This document shows, piece by piece, positions 8,450 through 15,852 of a stretch of DNA of 64,000 bases. Origin of the DNA: a bacterium. Its GTDB lineage: Bacteria; Armatimonadota; Zipacnadia; Zipacnadales; Zipacnadaceae. The stretch is from assembly GCA_030615605.1 (NCBI GenBank), contig JAUWYY010000002.1, positions 62,001-126,000 of the forward strand, read 5' to 3'. A program made the position numbers and the translations under genes. The notes beneath the pieces are model-generated. The model had not been told where the DNA came from. It saw nothing but the letters and a program-made list of their open reading frames with translations, and ran no database searches. Every line of letters starts with the position of its first letter. Position 1 is the stretch's first letter.

Positions 8450-9658
8450 TTAGTCAGCGCTGACCCTGGTAACATCCGCGAATATATTCCCGTCGGTCAC
8501 CGTCACCCGCACCGGCTCACTTCGCTGTACTGCCGCCACCGAACTGACCACAGCCCCATCGCGTTCTCGCTGGCAGATGGCGTAGCCCCGCTCCAATACC
8601 GCTGTCGGGCTCAGCGTCGTCAGTGCCGTATCTGCGTTCTCCAGCCGATGGTGATGCTCAGAAACCAGGTCACCAAGCCCTCTGCTCAGTAGAACAATTG
8701 CCTCATCGAGCCGCTGCTGCCGGGGCTCGAGCAGTGTCTGGGGCTGACGCATTGTCGGGCGGTCGGCGACGGCAGCGAGCCGATCGCTAGCTCGTTGCAG
8801 CCGGCTCAGCACGCCGCCTCGCAACCGCTTGCCCGCAACCACCAGATTATCAAGAAGTTCCCGCTGATCGGGCACCACCATCTCGGCTGCTTCCGAGGGC
8901 GTGGCAGCGCGGGCGTCGGCAACATAGTCGGAGATGGTAAAATCCGTCTCGTGACCGACAGCGCTGATCACCGGAATCGGGCAGGCAAAAATAGCTCGGG
9001 CCACAGCTTCTTCGTTGAACGCCCACAGATCTTCCAGCGATCCTCCACCACGCCCGACTATGATCACGTCCAGCCCCCGGTAGCGGCCGGCCGCCTGTAG
9101 CGACTGCACGATGCTGGGAGCGGCTGCTTCTCCCTGGACTACTGTAGGAAACTGCACAATCTTAGCCCGCGGATAGCGGCGGGTCATTATGCGAATCATA
9201 TCCTGGACGGCCGCCCCGGTTGGCGAGGTGCAGATCCCGACCGCCCGCGGGAAACGCGGCAGCGGACGTTTGCGGGCGGGCTCAAACAGACCTTCCGCCT
9301 CCAGCCTCGCCTTGAGTTCTTCCAGACGCGCTGCCAGTTCCCCAGTCCCGTCAGGTCGCATAAACCGCACAATTAGCTGGTAGCGCCCGGCTCGCTCATA
9401 GATCGTGACATTCCCGCGCGCCACCACCTGCATGCCCTCTTCGGGGGCAAAACCCAGGTCCTGGGCGGCGCGACGAAAACAGACACAATTAAGCTGGCTA
9501 CCCTCATCTTTCAGTGAAAAGTACAGATGGCCGGAGCGGTGACTGGTGAAGTTGGATATCTCGCCACGTACCACCATTTGCTGGAGCACTTCGTCGCGAT
9601 CCAGCAACTGCTTGACGTACGCGGTCACCTCAGAGACACTAAGGATAGCTTCTTGCAT
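8450..9658 (-). CDS. xseA: exodeoxyribonuclease VII large subunit
   Basis: Catalytic subunit of exonuclease VII. It has an N-terminal OB-fold (VRGEISNFTSHRSGHLYFSLKD), the catalytic domain with GVCTSPTGAAVQDM-like ICTSPTGAAVQDMIRI, and the GRGGGSLEDLWAFNEE motif, followed by a long coiled coil and a short C-terminal beta region. I use the ATG at 9658 because the family homology starts there. In-frame upstream starts exist at 9673 (ATG) and 9694 (GTG), and a GAGG lies close to the 9673 ATG, so the exact N-terminus is uncertain. Confidence 0.93.
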   Translation of the reverse strand: MQEAILSVSEVTAYVKQLLDRDEVLQQMVVRGEISNFTSHRSGHLYFSLKDEGSQLNCVCFRRAAQDLGFAPEEGMQVVARGNVTIYERAGRYQLIVRFMRPDGTGELAARLEELKARLEAEGLFEPARKRPLPRFPRAVGICTSPTGAAVQDMIRIMTRRYPRAKIVQFPTVVQGEAAAPSIVQSLQAAGRYRGLDVIIVGRGGGSLEDLWAFNEEAVARAIFACPIPVISAVGHETDFTISDYVADARAATPSEAAEMVVPDQRELLDNLVVAGKRLRGGVLSRLQRASDRLAAVADRPTMRQPQTLLEPRQQRLDEAIVLLSRGLGDLVSEHHHRLENADTALTTLSPTAVLERGYAICQRERDGAVVSSVAAVQRSEPVRVTVTDGNIFADVTRVSAD

Positions 9659-9735
9659 ATTAGAAGAATGCATCCTCAGACTATTGACACCCACTCTGTG
9701 CCGGGTGGCCCATCTGTCTTCTGCTCGTCGGGCAA

Positions 9736-10233
9736 CTATCCAACTTCTTCAACCTGTTCGCGGGCCACTGCGCCCAGAATGCCGTTAATGAACTTGCTGG
9801 AGTCTTCGGTACCGTATTCCTTAGCCAGTTCGACAGCCTCGTCAATAGTAACGCCGATCGGGACTTCGGGCACATAAAGCATCTCGGCCAGAGCCACGCG
9901 CAGAATGTTGCGATCCACCGCTGGCATCCGGGCCAGCGCCCATCCCTCTGAATACTGGCTGATTAGCTCATCTATTGGGATCGAGTGGGCATAATACTGC
10001 TCAGCTAAGCGGCGGCCATAACCTTCAATCTCTGCGCCGAGCTTTTCCAGCTCATCGCCGTCGAGGTTCCACTGCTCGGTCAGCATACCCAGGATGGCTC
10101 GAGCTTGCTTGAAAACCTGGTCGGAGCCTTGCCCGCCCATATCCCCAGCAAAGACCAATGCCAAGCACATTTCCCGCGCTCGCCGCCGGGCGCCAATCTG
10201 ACTTGTTCGCGACGTTCCGGGGAGGTCGGGCAT
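9736..10233 (-). CDS. nusB: transcription antitermination protein NusB
   Basis: A 165-residue all-helical RNA-binding protein that joins NusE (S10) at boxA during rRNA antitermination. It begins with an Arg-rich helix (GARRRAREMCLALVFAGD) and ends with VPIGVTIDEAVELAKEYGTEDSSKFINGILG (read in two halves), which is diagnostic of NusB. The chosen ATG at 10233 has GAGG nine bases upstream; sequence further upstream in frame is not family-like. It sits between the small membrane protein and xseA, in the long minus-strand transcript. Confidence 0.94.
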   Translation of the reverse strand: MPDLPGTSRTSQIGARRRAREMCLALVFAGDMGGQGSDQVFKQARAILGMLTEQWNLDGDELEKLGAEIEGYGRRLAEQYYAHSIPIDELISQYSEGWALARMPAVDRNILRVALAEMLYVPEVPIGVTIDEAVELAKEYGTEDSSKFINGILGAVAREQVEEVG

Positions 10234-10267
10234 AGTATACCTCTTTCCTACCAGAGGCCAGCGCCGG

Positions 10268-10495
10268 TCAGCCTCGTTCAGACCAGGGCCAAGTGGCGTC
10301 GCCGGCCACGTAAAATCTGCCGCCCACTGCTCCCAATACTGTGAGGAGTAGCACGAATAGGCCGGCAGGAGCTCCGCTGACAACAAAGATAATCCCAATG
10401 CCCAGTCCAAATGCCGCACCAATGATGGTGGCTATCCCGGTGATGAGGGTCTCGACCCATACCGGTGATTCACTGGACTTTTCTGAGCCTTTCAT
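10268..10495 (-). CDS. small two-helix membrane protein
   Basis: A 75-residue protein with a charged N-terminus (KGSEKSSES) and two hydrophobic segments at about residues 15-40 and 43-60 separated by a Gly-Ala-Pro turn. The ATG has a near-perfect AAAGGAGG nine bases upstream, so it is likely a real gene despite its size. It lies between accC and nusB. The pattern loosely recalls the small Gly-rich DUF2273-like membrane proteins found near asp23 and nusB genes in Firmicutes, but there is no Asp23 gene here and I would not assign a family. Confidence 0.7.
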   Translation of the reverse strand: MKGSEKSSESPVWVETLITGIATIIGAAFGLGIGIIFVVSGAPAGLFVLLLTVLGAVGGRFYVAGDATWPWSERG

Positions 10496-10514
10496 AGTAG
10501 CTGGCCTCCTTTAT

Positions 10515-11855
10515 CTAATCCATACGCCGTTCGACAAAGCTAGTATCCACTTCCCCGCGCCGGAAATAGGCATTGCCCAGAATGCGCAGATGATAGGGGA
10601 TGGTCGTCCTGATTCCGGTGACCTGAGCCGCGCTCAGTGTGGCTTCCATACGGGAGATAGCGTCGGGGCGATCCTGGCCCCAACAGATAACCTTGGCAAT
10701 CATGGGATCGTAGTAGGATGAGACCTCGCTGCCGCTGACTACACCGGTGTCCACCCGCACTCCCGGACCACTGGGGAAGTCCCACCGCTGGATGCAGCCG
10801 GGGGAAGGCGCAAAGTTCCGGTCGCCGTCGGCAGCCATAATCCGACACTCAATAGCGTGTCCGTTGAACCATATCTGGCCCTGTTCACAACTGAGCGGTT
10901 CTCCGGCGGCGATGCGGAACTGCTCTTTGACGATGTCCACGCCGGTGAGCATCTCGGTGACGGGATGCTCAACCTGGATACGGGTATTCATTTCGATAAA
11001 GTAGAAGTGACCCTTGGAGTTCAGCAGGAATTCCACTGTCCCAGCGTTGCGATAGCCGACTGCCTCGGCCGCCCGTATTGCTGCCTCGCCCAACTTACGG
11101 CGCGTGCTACGGGAGACAGCCAAACATGGCGATTCTTCCAAAAGCTTCTGGTGGCGGTACTGTATTGAGCAGTCACGCTCGCCCAGATGGACGATATTGC
11201 CGTGGTCGTCAGCCAGTATCTGGACTTCCAGGTGGCGGGCATTTTCCACATACCGTTCGATGTACAGCTCGCCATTGCCAAAAGCGTTGCGAGCCTCACT
11301 GCCCGCTTGTTCCAAAGCAGTGCCCAACTGTTCAGGATTATGAATTATTCGCAAGCCCCGCCCGCCGCCGCCGCGGGCAGCTTTGACCATCACCGGATAG
11401 CCCAGATCATCGGAAATCTCGCGGGCCTCGCGCAGGTCCCGAACACCATTAGCACTGCCCGGCACTACGGGCACACCAGCATCGCGCAGAGTGTGGCGGG
11501 CCCGGGCCTTGTCGCCCATACTGTCTATTACCTCGGCCGGCGGACCAATGAATACGATACCGCAGGCCTGGCAGGCCTCCGCAAAGTTGGGGTCCTCCGA
11601 CAGATTACCGTACCCGGGATGAATAGCATCGGCGCCGGTAATAGCCGCTGCGCTGATGATGTTGGCGCTATTCAGGTAGCTGTCGGCGTTGGGCGGCGGC
11701 CCTACGCAGACGGCCTCATCGGCCACCTGCACATGCAGCGAGTCGGCATCTACCTCGGAATAGATAGCCACCGTCTGTATCTTCAGCTCGCGGCAGGCCT
11801 GAAGTACCCGACACGCAATCTCGCCGCGATTTGCTACCAGGACCTTCTCAAACAT
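10515..11855 (-). CDS. accC: acetyl-CoA carboxylase, biotin carboxylase subunit
   Basis: An ATP-grasp enzyme that carboxylates biotin on the carrier protein. It starts with FEKVLVANRGEIACRV. The ATP-binding glycine loop is at residues 162-168 and the catalytic IEMNTRIQVEHPVTE region is at 287-301, with the Glu, Asn and Arg in place. The usual FLSEN appears as NLSED (84-88). Its 446 residues are standard. It lies downstream of an AccB-like gene but separated from it by a prepilin gene, which is odd. No accA or accD is present in the window. Confidence 0.96.
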   Translation of the reverse strand: MFEKVLVANRGEIACRVLQACRELKIQTVAIYSEVDADSLHVQVADEAVCVGPPPNADSYLNSANIISAAAITGADAIHPGYGNLSEDPNFAEACQACGIVFIGPPAEVIDSMGDKARARHTLRDAGVPVVPGSANGVRDLREAREISDDLGYPVMVKAARGGGGRGLRIIHNPEQLGTALEQAGSEARNAFGNGELYIERYVENARHLEVQILADDHGNIVHLGERDCSIQYRHQKLLEESPCLAVSRSTRRKLGEAAIRAAEAVGYRNAGTVEFLLNSKGHFYFIEMNTRIQVEHPVTEMLTGVDIVKEQFRIAAGEPLSCEQGQIWFNGHAIECRIMAADGDRNFAPSPGCIQRWDFPSGPGVRVDTGVVSGSEVSSYYDPMIAKVICWGQDRPDAISRMEATLSAAQVTGIRTTIPYHLRILGNAYFRRGEVDTSFVERRMD

Positions 11856-11903
11856 GCCCTTTCCTCCGTAGAGCGTGCGCCAATTCGGCAGTCACCAGTA
11901 CAG

Positions 11904-12290
11904 CTAGTAGCGTTCGTGCCCAGGAGTCGAACACCAGACCTGGCCGGTCTGCGGATAATACCCATACGGATAACCGCTGACCGGACAACGTAGCGACACT
12001 CTCCAGTTCGCATCCAACTGGGCCGGGTTGCTGCCTTCCATGGCCCCCATCTGGATCATCAGGCGCAGTTGCGACAAGTTGGTGCGGCACTCGACGCTCT
12101 CGCCCTTCTGAACGGCCTTCCCCAGCGTGGTTTGCGCCTCACCCTCAAACTTCGGTTCCGCCTTCTGCCCTTGCCCCCGCATTCCGAAATAGAGGGCAGC
12201 CAACCCCATAAGTACTACCATAACTACGAGTAACTCAACAAGCGCAAATCCCTTGCTAACCGCGGCCCGCCGACGAGCACTTCTATTCAT
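11904..12290 (-). CDS. type IV prepilin-like protein
   Basis: A 128-residue protein with a basic leader (NRSARRRAAVSK) and a class III signal, G/FALVELLVVMVVLMGLA: the cleavage Gly is followed by Phe and the glutamate is at +5. One transmembrane helix follows. The C-terminal part holds four cysteines in a pattern with CPVSGYPYGYYP and a CSTPGHERY ending, which looks like a small disulfide-stabilised pseudopilin head. The ATG at 12290 overlaps the expected accB terminator area, and its GGGGAG lies inside the end of accB. A role in a type II secretion or type IV pilus machine is inferred from the signal only. Confidence 0.8.
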   Translation of the reverse strand: MNRSARRRAAVSKGFALVELLVVMVVLMGLAALYFGMRGQGQKAEPKFEGEAQTTLGKAVQKGESVECRTNLSQLRLMIQMGAMEGSNPAQLDANWRVSLRCPVSGYPYGYYPQTGQVWCSTPGHERY

Positions 12291-12294
12291 CTGC

Positions 12295-12741
12295 TTAGCT
12301 CCCCTGCAACGGCCCGACGCGTACCAAAACGTCTGCGTACTGCACCGGCGAGTTATCCTCAGCAACGATCTCGATTACCTGTCCGCCCACCGGGCTTACC
12401 ACATCCGTCCACTTACCAAGAGCCTCAACGGTTCCGATGACCTGACCCTCGGCGACCTGGGCACCGCACGCAACCGCCGGTTGCTCATCGCCTTCCCGGT
12501 TGAGGTGAAAAGTACCAACCAGCCGGGCCTTCACCGACACCGTTTCAACTTTATCATCACAGAGTTCTGTCTGCGCCATAGCCTCCTGCGACACCGGGCC
12601 AGCGTCGGTTTCAGCCATCATCTGCCCCTCGCCACTTTCGCGCCGGATACGAATGAAGCTGTCGCCCTCCTGACAACAGATCTCAGCGGCTGACGACTGT
12701 TTGAGAATTTCTATTAGCTCTCTTATCCGATCCCGATCCAT
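12295..12741 (-). CDS. accB: AccB-like biotinyl-domain protein lacking the biotin lysine
   Basis: A 148-residue protein with the AccB layout: an N-terminal helix (DRDRIRELIEILKQS), a linker rich in Glu/Gln/Ala and a C-terminal biotinyl/lipoyl beta-barrel (VGTFHL at the start, GQVIEIVAEDNSPVQYADVLVRV near the end). The biotin hairpin normally reads EAMKM/L. Here it reads EALGKWTDV at 106-114, in a gap-free alignment, so Met-Lys is Leu-Gly and the only lysine is one place later. The DNA is unambiguous across this stretch. The start at ATG 12741 is preferred to an in-frame TTG 9 bases earlier. Either biotin is attached at the shifted Lys110, or this is a non-biotinylated paralogue. Confidence 0.75.
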   Translation of the reverse strand: MDRDRIRELIEILKQSSAAEICCQEGDSFIRIRRESGEGQMMAETDAGPVSQEAMAQTELCDDKVETVSVKARLVGTFHLNREGDEQPAVACGAQVAEGQVIGTVEALGKWTDVVSPVGGQVIEIVAEDNSPVQYADVLVRVGPLQGS

Positions 12742-12746
12742 AGCGG

Positions 12747-13532
12747 TCAATCACAGCCAATCAAGGCCGCGATGTTGGCACCGAGGATGTTGTCGGTCTC
12801 TTCAGGACTGTCGCAGATCCTGCGCACCGCCTCTATGTCGGCGCGGATACCATCCTGTTGGCGAAATGGATAATCCGTCCCGAAGATGACTCGCTCTGAG
12901 CCGATAAGTGATATCATGTGGCGCAGCAACTCATCCGGAATGTACCAGGCCCAGTCTGCGGCGAGAGTGGAAGTAATTCCAGCGTAGCAATTGGAGTTAT
13001 TACGGACAACCGCCAGGGCCTCTCCAAAAAACTCCCACCCGCCCATATGCTCCACGATAATCTGCAAGTCCGGGAACTGCTGGGCTATGCGATCAATCAA
13101 GATCGGTCTGTAATTATCCAGCAGCCAGCCGTGTACCCCAGTATGGAAGAGGATAGGTAGCTGCAGGTGGACAGCCAACTCATAAAACGGATAGGCAGCC
13201 TCGTCGTCTATGCAAGCACGGTAAACGGGCGGATGCGTCTTGATTCCCCGCAGTCCCTTTTCGGCAAACTCCTCAGCAATAGCCAGTGACCGCGAATCGG
13301 TGGGGTTCAGTGTCATAAACCCCTCCAAGCATTCGTTGGCTTGGACCTGCTCCCACAGCCATTGATTTGCCCGATGCGGATCGTTGAAATGGTTGGGTAG
13401 AGGAGCAAAGACGACTACTCTCTCAATGTCCAGTTCGTCCATTATATCCAGCAGAGCAGCAATTGTGCCTGCCTGAGGGTCACTGCTATCTAACGAACCT
13501 TCAGGCGTCACGTGACAATGGTTCACAAACAT
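12747..13532 (-). CDS. amidohydrolase family protein (TIM-barrel metal-dependent hydrolase)
   Basis: A 261-residue amidohydrolase-2 type protein. Metal-ligand candidates are the N-terminal HxH (His5, His7), His130 in LFHTG, His162 in VEHMGG and Asp220 in FGTDYPF; Lys98 lies in GIKTHP. These are the order and spacing of the barrel family that includes decarboxylases and lactonases. The substrate cannot be deduced. It overlaps or abuts the start of the AccB-like gene, so it belongs to the same transcript as acc genes. Confidence 0.85.
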   Translation of the reverse strand: MFVNHCHVTPEGSLDSSDPQAGTIAALLDIMDELDIERVVVFAPLPNHFNDPHRANQWLWEQVQANECLEGFMTLNPTDSRSLAIAEEFAEKGLRGIKTHPPVYRACIDDEAAYPFYELAVHLQLPILFHTGVHGWLLDNYRPILIDRIAQQFPDLQIIVEHMGGWEFFGEALAVVRNNSNCYAGITSTLAADWAWYIPDELLRHMISLIGSERVIFGTDYPFRQQDGIRADIEAVRRICDSPEETDNILGANIAALIGCD

Positions 13533-13587
13533 CAGGTATCTCCACTTCTGTAAGCTGCCCCGGCATCCGATCGGATAAACTTCCTGA

Positions 13588-13609
13588 CCCGGGCGACTAC
13601 AAGCCCGGG
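13588..13609 (-). terminator. possible attenuator/terminator hairpin after efp
   Basis: A 7-bp perfect GC stem (CCCGGGC/GCCCGGG) with an 8-base loop lies 11 bases after the efp stop on the minus strand. No strong U-tract follows on the minus strand (TCAGGAAGTTT), so it may only attenuate transcription into the downstream block or stabilise the efp mRNA. Confidence 0.3.
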
Positions 13610-13619
13610 ATGATTTTCT

Positions 13620-14186
13620 TCAACTGCTTACCCTCTCCACATAATCGCCGCTGCGGGTGTCCACGCGAACTACATCATCAACGCCAATGAACAGAGGAAC
13701 CGTTACCGTCGCACCGCCTTCAACTACGGCAGGCTTGTCACCCCCGGTGGCGGTATCGCCTCTAACGCCGGGGTCAGTCTTGATAACCCGCCGGTCAACC
13801 GTATTGGGCACTTCGACTCCAATAAGCTTGCCCTCATAGCTGACCAGCGTGACGTTTTCGCCCTCCTTGAGCCACATATGCTGCTCGCCCAGGTCATCTT
13901 CGGATAGTTGCGCCTGTTCGTAGGACTCACTATCCATAAAGTGATAGTACTGGCCATCACTGTAGAGGTATTGATGCTCGCGCCGCTCGACGCGAGCGGG
14001 CTCGACTTTCTCATCACTGCGAAAGGTTTTCTCAAATACGCCTCCGCCTTCGACGTCCTTGAGCTTGGTGCGCACCAATCCGCCACCCCGCCCAACGGGC
14101 TGGAAATTCTCTGCAGAAATAACCTGCATCACTCGTCCGTTCAGATCAATTGTCCGACCCGGTCTTAGTGTATTAGCGGAAATCAA
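13620..14186 (-). CDS. efp: translation elongation factor P
   Basis: A 188-residue three-barrel EF-P that relieves ribosomes stalled at proline runs. Family marks are GLVRTKLKDVEGGGVFEKTF in the KOW domain and a C-terminal OB-domain ending near TRSGDYVERV, with GDTATGG upstream of it. The domain I tip loop that carries the modified residue reads PVGRGG at 30-35, placing Arg33 where many EF-Ps have lysine, and with the usual Pro-Gly-Lys-Gly rewritten as Val-Gly-Arg-Gly. It is the first gene of the minus-strand block and is driven by a promoter at 14244-14272. It faces tRNA-Pro head to head. Confidence 0.95.
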   Translation of the reverse strand: MISANTLRPGRTIDLNGRVMQVISAENFQPVGRGGGLVRTKLKDVEGGGVFEKTFRSDEKVEPARVERREHQYLYSDGQYYHFMDSESYEQAQLSEDDLGEQHMWLKEGENVTLVSYEGKLIGVEVPNTVDRRVIKTDPGVRGDTATGGDKPAVVEGGATVTVPLFIGVDDVVRVDTRSGDYVERVSS

Positions 14187-14243
14187 CGTATCAGCCCTCT
14201 ACCCGAATAGTTGGCGCAAAATACGCCTCTCAGCGCGCTTGAA

Positions 14244-14272
14244 AGTCTACACCATACCAGACCAAAAGTCAA
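14244..14272 (-). promoter_or_regulatory. sigma-70-type promoter for efp block
   Basis: On the minus strand, TTGACT at 14272-14267 is followed by a 17-base spacer and TAGACT at 14249-14244. Transcription would start near 14237, giving an efp leader of about 50 bases. It is divergent from the tRNA-Pro promoter. Confidence 0.65.
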
Positions 14273-14326
14273 AGGAGCCGCGACCACGCACCAATGCCCA
14301 TCTGCCAGGCACATTACTATTGACAC

Positions 14327-14355
14327 TTGACGCATTCGTGCCAGGTAGCTATACT
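14327..14355 (+). promoter_or_regulatory. promoter of tRNA-Pro
   Basis: TTGACG at 14327-14332, a 17-base spacer and TATACT at 14350-14355. The mature tRNA 5' end lies 14 bases after the -10 box, so the 5' leader would be only a few bases long. Confidence 0.8.
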
Positions 14356-14368
14356 GTGGGAGTCGAGT

Positions 14369-14446
14369 CGGGGCGTGGCTCAGTTTGGCTAGAGCGCTCG
14401 GTTCGGGGCCGAGAGGTCGCCGGTTCAAATCCGGCCGCCCCGACCA
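14369..14446 (+). tRNA. tRNA-Pro (anticodon CGG)
   Basis: A complete cloverleaf. The acceptor stem CGGGGCG/CGCCCCG is 7 bp and perfect. The D stem is GCTC/GAGC, the anticodon stem CTCGG/CCGAG carries the loop TTCGGGG (anticodon CGG, G37), and the T stem GCCGG/CCGGC carries TTCAAAT. The CCA end is genomically encoded. The C1-G72 pair with A73 is the proline identity set. The D loop appears to be 10 bases long. Confidence 0.97.
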
Positions 14447-14448
14447 GA

Positions 14449-14477
14449 CTGCTCGAGTTGGAACCGAACTCGGGCAG
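14449..14477 (+). terminator. tRNA-Pro terminator
   Basis: An 11-bp stem with one G-U pair (14449-14459 with 14467-14477) and a 7-base loop starts 2 bases after the tRNA CCA. A moderately T-rich tail (TGTTGTCCCT) follows. Confidence 0.7.
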
Positions 14478-14479
14478 TG

Positions 14480-14507
14480 TTGTCCCTCAGGCTGGTTCTT
14501 GTACAAT
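14480..14507 (+). promoter_or_regulatory. putative promoter of the DUF3795-like gene
   Basis: TTGTCC at 14480-14485, a 16-base spacer and TACAAT at 14502-14507. It begins inside the tail of the tRNA terminator, 30 bases before the next ATG. Confidence 0.5.
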
Positions 14508-14536
14508 CTCAGTAGGTCTACGGATGGAGAAGAACA

Positions 14537-14869
14537 ATGACTCTAATCGGATCCTGTGGGCTGGACTGTGCCACGTGTGGCGCGTATCTGGCAACGCAGG
14601 CTGGCGACGATGACCAACGGGCCAAGGTTGCCAAGGAATGGTCCGTACGTTATAGCGCGGATATCAAGCATGAACAGATCAACTGTGACGGATGCCGGGC
14701 CGAGGGGAGAAAGTTCTCCTACTGCAATGTGTGTGAACTTCGCAAGTGCGGCATAGGCAAAGGCGTGGATAACTGTGCCGGCTGCGACGAATATCCCTGT
14801 GCGAAACTTGAGGAGTTTTTCCAAGTCGCTCCAGAGGCTCGCGCCGCACTTGATGCGTTGCGAGCCTAG
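14537..14869 (+). CDS. DUF3795-like cysteine-rich protein
   Basis: A 110-residue protein with 11 cysteines in the pattern CGLDCATCGAY near the N-terminus, CDGCRAEG near residue 50, CNVCELRKCG near 63 and CAGCDEYPCAKL near 80. This pattern is that of DUF3795 proteins, probable metal or Fe-S binders common in anaerobes. The ATG has GGAG about 9 bases upstream. It is followed on the same strand by a MetH-activation-like gene. Function is unknown. Confidence 0.85.
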   Translation: MTLIGSCGLDCATCGAYLATQAGDDDQRAKVAKEWSVRYSADIKHEQINCDGCRAEGRKFSYCNVCELRKCGIGKGVDNCAGCDEYPCAKLEEFFQVAPEARAALDALRA

Positions 14870-15069
14870 TTCTCGATTGACGGTGATCTCAGGCTTGTTT
14901 CTCGCAGAAGTCGGTCGGCAGCCAGCAGATACGGCCCCCGTGATTTCAATAACGACGTCACGAATGGTGTACTGACCTGGGGCTGCGGTTCGAAGTCCGG
15001 ACAGTCACGCCGACCATCCTTATTAGGCAAAGTCCCGGGGCGTATTCCTCCGCCCGCTTGCCGCATATC

Positions 15070-15759
15070 ATGGAAACCCTCGACAATACGCCATTTCATA
15101 TTGATGCCGACGAAGTGCTGCGCCGTGCGCACCTCGCCGAGGCGGACCCGGACATCACGCAGGGTGCTCGCAAGCTGATTGAGCAGGCCCAGCAGGTTGC
15201 CCGGCCCAAGGTGGTCTATGAGGTCTGCTACATCGAGAACAAGCGACCCGACTCGGTGGAGTTTGCCGGCATAACCTTCACCAGCCGGGTGCTGCGTGTC
15301 AACCTGGACCAGGTTGAGCGCATCTTCGCCTACGTGGCCACCTGCGGCACGGAGCTGACCGAAATATCGGCGCCCGCCGGCGATATGCTCCTGGATTATT
15401 GCCTGGACATCATCAAGGAAATGGCGCTGCGCGGAGCCCTGGAGCATCTATCCGAACACCTGAAAGCCAACTACGCACTCGGCCAGATCTCTCAGATGAA
15501 TCCCGGCTCCCTGGAAGACTGGCCGATAACCGAGCAATTCAAGCTCTTTGAACTGCTGGGGAAGGGGAATATTGAGGAGCTTGCGGGGGTGCGACTGACC
15601 GACAGTTGCCTGATGATCCCCCCGAAATCGGTCTCCGGAATTACCTTTCCCACTGAAGTCAGATTCGAAAGCTGTCAGTTGTGCCAGCGAGACAACTGCC
15701 CCAGCCGCCAGGCCCCTTACGACCCACAGACAGCCAGAGCATACGGAGTGGCCCAATAG
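15070..15759 (+). CDS. B12-dependent methionine synthase activation-domain-like protein
   Basis: A 229-residue protein resembling stand-alone versions of the MetH activation (AdoMet-binding) domain. Typical features are the FAYVATCGTEL stretch, MNPGSLEDWPITEQ near residue 140 with LFELLG after it, the SCLMIPPKSVSGI stretch and a C-terminal CxxCxxxxCxxR box with CQLCQRDNCPSRQAPY. These proteins are thought to help reductive reactivation of corrinoid enzymes, with the terminal cysteines possibly binding an Fe-S cluster; that role is inferred. An in-frame TTG lies 12 bases before the ATG used, and neither has a convincing Shine-Dalgarno. No metH core gene is in the window. Confidence 0.8.
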   Translation: METLDNTPFHIDADEVLRRAHLAEADPDITQGARKLIEQAQQVARPKVVYEVCYIENKRPDSVEFAGITFTSRVLRVNLDQVERIFAYVATCGTELTEISAPAGDMLLDYCLDIIKEMALRGALEHLSEHLKANYALGQISQMNPGSLEDWPITEQFKLFELLGKGNIEELAGVRLTDSCLMIPPKSVSGITFPTEVRFESCQLCQRDNCPSRQAPYDPQTARAYGVAQ

Positions 15760-15817
15760 ACGAGTCACACCCCTGTGAGAAACAGCACGGCAGTTGCTGC
15801 ACGAGCCAGGGTGAGCC

Positions 15818-15846
15818 TTGTCTGGGCGGGGCGATTATGCTATAAT
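15818..15846 (+). promoter_or_regulatory. promoter of 6S-like RNA
   Basis: TTGTCT at 15818-15823, a 17-base spacer and a perfect TATAAT at 15841-15846. The predicted start at about 15853 coincides with the 5' side of the closing stem of the RNA described next. Confidence 0.75.
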
Positions 15847-15852
15847 AGCGCT

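Noticed and set aside
14870-15069. Possible cobalamin riboswitch before the B12-related MetH-activation-like gene
   Set aside because: I looked for the B12-box pattern and for a paired leader structure in this 200-base gap and saw neither.
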